Of a stretch of 9,721 bases of DNA, positions 7,168-9,721 are shown piece after piece. The DNA is from Desulfobacterales bacterium (GTDB lineage Bacteria > Desulfobacterota > Desulfobacteria > Desulfobacterales > C00003060), in assembly GCA_030668505.1 (NCBI GenBank), contig DAOUTV010000044.1:1-9721 (forward strand). Reading direction: 5' to 3'. The position numbers were made by a program, and so were the translations under genes. Under the pieces are notes generated by a model. That model was given only the letters and a program-made list of their open reading frames with translations, was not told the origin of the DNA and did no database searches. Every line of letters begins with the position of its first letter. The first letter of the stretch is position 1.

Positions 7168-7587
7168 TTACGAAATTTCACTTAAGGCTGCCCGCAAGGT
7201 CTCCGCAGCCAAGAAAGCGCAATGGACATCATCTTCAGGAAGGCCTCCAAGAACCTTAAGGATCGTTTCACCGGTGACATCTACAACCTTTTCGGGCTCT
7301 TTCCCAATGGCCAATTCACAGGCGACTGAAGCGCACACCGCACTGCAACCGCAACCGTCTGTGGTAAAGGAGGCGTCTGAGACAAGTCCTCCTACAAGGC
7401 GCAGAAAAATTTCCATTGTGTCTCCACAGTTGCCGGTCACACGACCGTATCCAGTGGGACTTTCCATACGCCCTCCGAATCTTGGATTGCTCCACCGTTC
7501 ATAAACTCTTTCTCCGTATTTTTGAATGACCTCCTGGTTGACTTCCTCCTGCAAGCGATCGGCAAACTCATCAAGTGAATGACTCAT
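7168..7587 (-). CDS. IscU/NifU-type iron-sulfur cluster assembly scaffold protein
   Basis: 139 residues. The ATG (complement of 7585-7587) follows GAGGGAGG with about 10-nt spacing. The fold family is clear from YERWSNPRFGGRMESPTGYG (29-48), NCGDTMEIFLRL (53-64), TTDGCG (75-80), ALGGLP-type KVLGGLPEDD (111-120) and VHCAFLAAETLRAAL (121-135). These supply the ligand residues known from IscU: Cys54, Asp56, Cys79 and Cys123, with His122 alongside. The protein would assemble Fe-S clusters in the cytoplasm on sulfide from a cysteine desulfurase and pass them to apoproteins. Unlike usual IscU (GCGSAIAS), the central loop is GCGCSAVCASVAC, adding Cys81, Cys85 and Cys90. An N-terminal helical extension (1-28) is also present. 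No desulfurase, hscA/B or fdx is nearby, so this is a stand-alone copy, separated from the mutase genes by the terminator at 7645-7696. Confidence 0.88.
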   Translation of the reverse strand: MSHSLDEFADRLQEEVNQEVIQKYGERVYERWSNPRFGGRMESPTGYGRVTGNCGDTMEIFLRLVGGLVSDASFTTDGCGCSAVCASVACELAIGKEPEKVVDVTGETILKVLGGLPEDDVHCAFLAAETLRAALSEIS

Positions 7588-7644
7588 CCGGTTTTAACCT
7601 CCCTCTTATATGCGTTATTTGCGTTTTATAACAGTTTACGTGTC

Positions 7645-7696
7645 TGAAAAAGGCCGGATTTTGCTCACTCCAGTCAGCAAAATCCGGCCTTTTTCA
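7645..7696. terminator. Strong intrinsic terminator, perfect 21-bp inverted repeat
   Basis: Positions 7645-7665 and 7676-7696 are exact reverse complements (core AAAAAGGCCGGATTTTGCT) around a 10-nt loop that can itself pair ACT/AGT. Both ends carry A/T tracts, so RNA from either strand ends in GGCC followed by a run of U. It lies 129 bp beyond the B12-binding subunit stop and 58 bp before the Fe-S scaffold start on the minus strand, so it should end mutase transcription and insulate the scaffold gene, which then needs its own promoter in 7588-7645 (none clear). Confidence 0.85.
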
Positions 7697-7825
7697 AAAA
7701 GCTATACTCTTACCATTTTATTAAAGAAACGTCTAAGACAACCGTACCCCAATATAGTGCGGACAAATTATTTCAACAAGTCACCAGCCCATCCGGTTCA
7801 TGGCTTAACTAACTTACCTTGTCGC

Positions 7826-8230
7826 CTAACGATGCCTCACATTCCGGCGAACCCAGTCCACAATTGTTTCCAAGGAGGTACCTGGTGGGAAAATCTTTCG
7901 AATACCCACGGCCTTTAACTTGCCTATATCTTCTTCGGGGATGATCCCGCCGCCGATCACCATAATATCGTCTGCGCCCAGGGCCTTTAGCAGATCGATG
8001 ACCTTCTGAAACAAATACAGATGCGCGCCGGCCAGACTGCTCATACCGATCAAGTCCACATCTTCCTGAATGGCTGCGTTCACAATCTGCTCAGGTGTTT
8101 GATGGAGGCCCGTATAGACGACTTCAAACCCTGCATCGCGAAAGGCCCTCGCAATAATGCGCACCCCGCGATCATGGCCGTCCAGCCCGGGTTTTGCCAC
8201 AAGTATTCTGATTTTTCGTGTAGTTACCAT
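7826..8230 (-). CDS. Methylmalonyl-CoA mutase, B12-binding (small) subunit
   Basis: 134 residues, the normal length for a free-standing cobalamin-binding subunit. The ATG (complement of 8228-8230) has AGGGAA about 4-5 nt upstream. Conserved motifs: KIRILVAKPGLDGHDRG (6-22) contains DxHxxG (Asp17, His19, Gly22), where His19 would be the lower axial ligand to cobalt in the base-off, His-on mode; MSSLAGAH (63-70) matches the SxL motif; VIGGGIIPEEDI (91-102) is the GG motif; IFPPGTS (113-119) closes the Rossmann-like fold. With the separate large subunit encoded upstream (9721-8573) it would form the adenosylcobalamin-dependent mutase converting (R)-methylmalonyl-CoA and succinyl-CoA. Related isobutyryl-CoA mutase small subunits look similar, so substrate rests on the large subunit. 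No meaB/argK chaperone or epimerase gene is in the window. Confidence 0.93.
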   Translation of the reverse strand: MVTTRKIRILVAKPGLDGHDRGVRIIARAFRDAGFEVVYTGLHQTPEQIVNAAIQEDVDLIGMSSLAGAHLYLFQKVIDLLKALGADDIMVIGGGIIPEEDIGKLKAVGIRKIFPPGTSLETIVDWVRRNVRHR

Positions 8231-8366
8231 ATCATTCCCTGAAAGCTGCCCTGTGTCAAACGGGAAAACATTTGCACAAAGTCAAGTGCCTAAAGTTGCA
8301 AGAACAGAATCAGTCTTTGCTGCTAGACAGTATTTGAACAAAAACCACCTAAATTGTGCTCTTCCT

Positions 8367-8451
8367 GTCATTGCGAGGGAGGTACGACCGAAGCAATCTC
8401 CTGACAATAAAGGGATTGCTTCGTCGTTCGTTCCTTACTCCTCGCAATGAC
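8367..8451. repeat. CATTGCGAG-type palindromic dispersed repeat (MITE-like)
   Basis: GTCATTGCGAGG (8367-8378) and CCTCGCAATGAC (8440-8451) are exact 12-bp terminal inverted repeats. Inside, CGAAGCAATC (8389-8398) pairs exactly with GATTGCTTCG (8414-8423), giving a long imperfect hairpin with a 15-nt loop. Sequences with CATTGCGAG...GAAGCAATC arms are a well-known dispersed element in many bacterial genomes. It has no coding capacity; if mobile, it would depend on a transposase in trans. Confidence 0.75.
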
Positions 8452-8526
8452 GGCACGGAACAAGGACTTTTCGTTCAGATACTTGGGTAGTGTTCTTGGT
8501 ATACAAGAGCTTTGTTTAAGTTTTTA

Positions 8527-8567
8527 ACTTTAGCTCACGTTAGGCACTTTAGCTCACTTTAGCTCAC
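8527..8567. repeat. Short tandem/direct repeats ACTTTAGCTCAC with TTAGGCACTT unit
   Basis: ACTTTAGCTCAC occurs at 8527-8538, 8546-8557 and 8556-8567; the last two form a 10-bp-period tandem. Between the first two sits TTAGGCACTT (8540-8549), whose exact reverse complement AAGTGCCTAA is at 8284-8293, on the far side of the CATTGCGAG palindrome. The block begins 5 bp past the mutase large-subunit stop. Confidence 0.75.
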
Positions 8568-8572
8568 TTGAA

Positions 8573-9721
8573 TTAAAACGTGCTTGGATCCCTATATATT
8601 CCAAATACATTCCTAAAGACATCACACATTTCCTGTAAAGTCGCATAAGTGGCAGCAGCCTCAATCAGGTACGGCATGACATTCTCGTTACTGCTACACG
8701 CCTCCCCAAGACGCTCCAGGCATTGCTTAACCCTTTTTTCATCCCGGCTGTTTTTGACTTTCTGGGTACGTGCGATTTGATGTTCCTCTAATGCCTCATC
8801 CACATGGTAGGTGTCGACGGGCATGTCATCCTCCGTCACATGCTTGTTGACTCCAATCATGACTCTCTTGTTCTGATCAAATTCTCGTTGAAACCTGTAT
8901 GCAGCATCTGCGATCTCCATCTGGGGATAGTTTTTTTCAATAGCCTTGAGCATACCCCCCATATCATCGATCTTTTTGATATATTCATCGGCGGCCTGAT
9001 CCATTTTGTCTGTCAGAGACTCCACAAAGTAGGACCCTCCTAGTGGGTCAATGGTATTGGCTACGCCGACCTCCTCGGCCAGAATCTGCTGGGTCCGAAG
9101 GGCAATCGTGGCAGCCTCTTCCGTGGGGATGGATAGGACTTCATCAAAAGAGTTCGTGTGCAGTGATTGGGTACCCCCCAGCACGGCAGATAGGGCTTCC
9201 ACGGTTGTGCGGACCACATTGTTGAAAGGTTGTTGGGCCGTCAGGCTGCAGCCTGCTGTCTGGGTATGGAAGCGAAGCCAAAGGGAACGCTCTGTTTTTG
9301 CCTTGAAGCGGTTCTTCATTATATCCGCCCACATCCTTCGGGCCGCGCGATACTTGGCAATCTCTTCAAAAAAATCAATGTGTGCGTTGAAGAAGAACGA
9401 GATCCGGGGAGCAAACTCGTCTACCTCAAGACCTCGCTCAAGGGCTGCCTCCACATAGGCGATTCCGTCGGCCAGAGTGAACGCGAGCTCCTGAACAGCC
9501 GTAGAGCCTGCCTCGCGGATGTGATAGCCGCTGATGCTAATAGTATTCCATCTGGGCACCTCACGGGTTCCAAACTCGATGGTGTCCACAATGAGTCGCA
9601 TAGAAGGTTCGGGTGGACACATAAAGGTTTTTTGGGCGATAAACTCTTTTAGCATGTCGTTTTGTATAGTTCCCCCCAGCTTTACACGCGGGACACCCTT
9701 TTTTTCAGCCATGGCAATGTA
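8573..9721 (-). CDS. Methylmalonyl-CoA mutase, large (catalytic) subunit, C-terminal part; 5' end outside window
   Basis: The frame is open from the window edge (codons TAC ATT GCC before the ATG at 9712) to TAA at 8575-8573, giving 382 residues of a protein usually about 550 long. The ATG at 9712 is internal: ...YIAMAEKKGV aligns with mid-protein sequence of the family. Seen in order: GGTIQNDMLKEFIAQKTF, CPPEPSMRLIVDTI, RWNTISISGYHIREAGS (the His of SGYH corresponds to the catalytic His244 of Propionibacterium mutase and the Arg of PSMR to Arg207, which contacts the substrate carboxylate), FHTQTAGCSLTAQQPFNNVV and NTIDPLGGSYFVE. It ends FRNVFGIYRDPSTF without a cobalamin domain, which is supplied by the separate gene at 8230-7826. 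Retained Arg favours methylmalonyl-CoA over isobutyryl-CoA, which has Gln in its mutase; the second specificity residue (Tyr89) is outside the window. Confidence 0.93.
   Translation of the reverse strand, partial: YIAMAEKKGVPRVKLGGTIQNDMLKEFIAQKTFMCPPEPSMRLIVDTIEFGTREVPRWNTISISGYHIREAGSTAVQELAFTLADGIAYVEAALERGLEVDEFAPRISFFFNAHIDFFEEIAKYRAARRMWADIMKNRFKAKTERSLWLRFHTQTAGCSLTAQQPFNNVVRTTVEALSAVLGGTQSLHTNSFDEVLSIPTEEAATIALRTQQILAEEVGVANTIDPLGGSYFVESLTDKMDQAADEYIKKIDDMGGMLKAIEKNYPQMEIADAAYRFQREFDQNKRVMIGVNKHVTEDDMPVDTYHVDEALEEHQIARTQKVKNSRDEKRVKQCLERLGEACSSNENVMPYLIEAAATYATLQEMCDVFRNVFGIYRDPSTF

Larger units (their letters stand above)
8231..8572. other. Repeat-filled spacer between the two mutase genes
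   Basis: This 342-bp interval has no supportable gene. It holds, from left to right, one copy of the AAGTGCCTAA unit (8284-8293), an 85-bp imperfect palindrome (8367-8451), and the TTTAGCTCAC/TTTAGGCAC cluster (8527-8567) ending 5 bp before the large-subunit stop. No terminator with a U-tract is seen, so co-transcription across it remains possible. Confidence 0.7.

Noticed and set aside
7070..7504. 144-codon plus-strand frame across the repeat and the Fe-S scaffold gene
   Set aside because: It starts in a dispersed palindrome and runs antisense through a clear IscU-like gene; no ribosome binding site or domain.
8245..8300. Promoter for the B12-binding subunit using TTGACA/TTGACT on the minus strand
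   Set aside because: Both candidate -35 boxes lack a matching -10 at 16-18 nt that would leave room for the ribosome binding site.
8527..8567. CRISPR-like array
   Set aside because: Units are only 10-12 bp, adjacent or overlapping, with no unique spacers and no cas genes.
9051..9458. 135-codon plus-strand frame opposite the mutase large subunit
   Set aside because: It is antisense to a strongly conserved enzyme gene and has no family match; an artefact of that gene's codon bias.

Overview
The window most resembles accessory and housekeeping chromosome of an anaerobic, Gram-negative, Desulfobacterota-like (deltaproteobacterial) bacterium. This rests on family resemblance only: an AsmA-type envelope protein implies an outer membrane; the methylmalonyl-CoA mutase is of the split type (catalytic and B12-binding domains on separate polypeptides); and the intergenic repeats (CATTGCGAG palindrome, TTTAGCTCAC/TTTAGGCAC units) are of a kind often scattered in such genomes. 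No 16S rRNA or other taxonomic marker is present.

Left half, plus strand. (1) The 3' end of a secreted right-handed parallel beta-helix protein (1-871) with a Cys-rich insertion. (2) A secreted protein (1027-2319) with a signal peptide, six degenerate TolB-like propeller repeats, a thrombospondin-type-3-like Asp-rich calcium segment and a helical FIMAH-like C-terminal domain. (3) A 535-bp gap (2320-2854) with no convincing gene but a perfect 7-bp hairpin and a short inverted repeat just before the next gene. (4) A large AsmA-family protein (2855-5272), probably an inner-membrane-anchored periplasmic protein. A possible terminator separates it from the convergent gene on its right.

Right half, minus strand. 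In transcription order: the C-terminal ~380 residues of a methylmalonyl-CoA mutase large subunit (9721-8573, running off the window); a 342-bp repeat-filled spacer; the separate B12-binding mutase subunit (8230-7826); a perfect 21-bp inverted-repeat terminator (7645-7696); a NifU/IscU-type Fe-S scaffold protein (7587-7168); a decayed stretch holding a dispersed palindrome, an IS91-type transposase remnant and a 38-codon HicB-like antitoxin fragment (about 7115-6760); and a YihY/BrkB-family membrane protein with a C-terminal winged-helix-like extension (6746-5427).

The two mutase subunits together would make one adenosylcobalamin-dependent enzyme interconverting methylmalonyl-CoA and succinyl-CoA (propionate metabolism). 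The other genes are not obviously linked to it. I did not find a clear new biological system. The more interesting points are the short HicB-like ORF with an ideal ribosome binding site directly in front of yihY, the nested repeats between the two mutase genes, the extra cysteines of the Fe-S scaffold protein, and the domain combination of the propeller/FIMAH protein.
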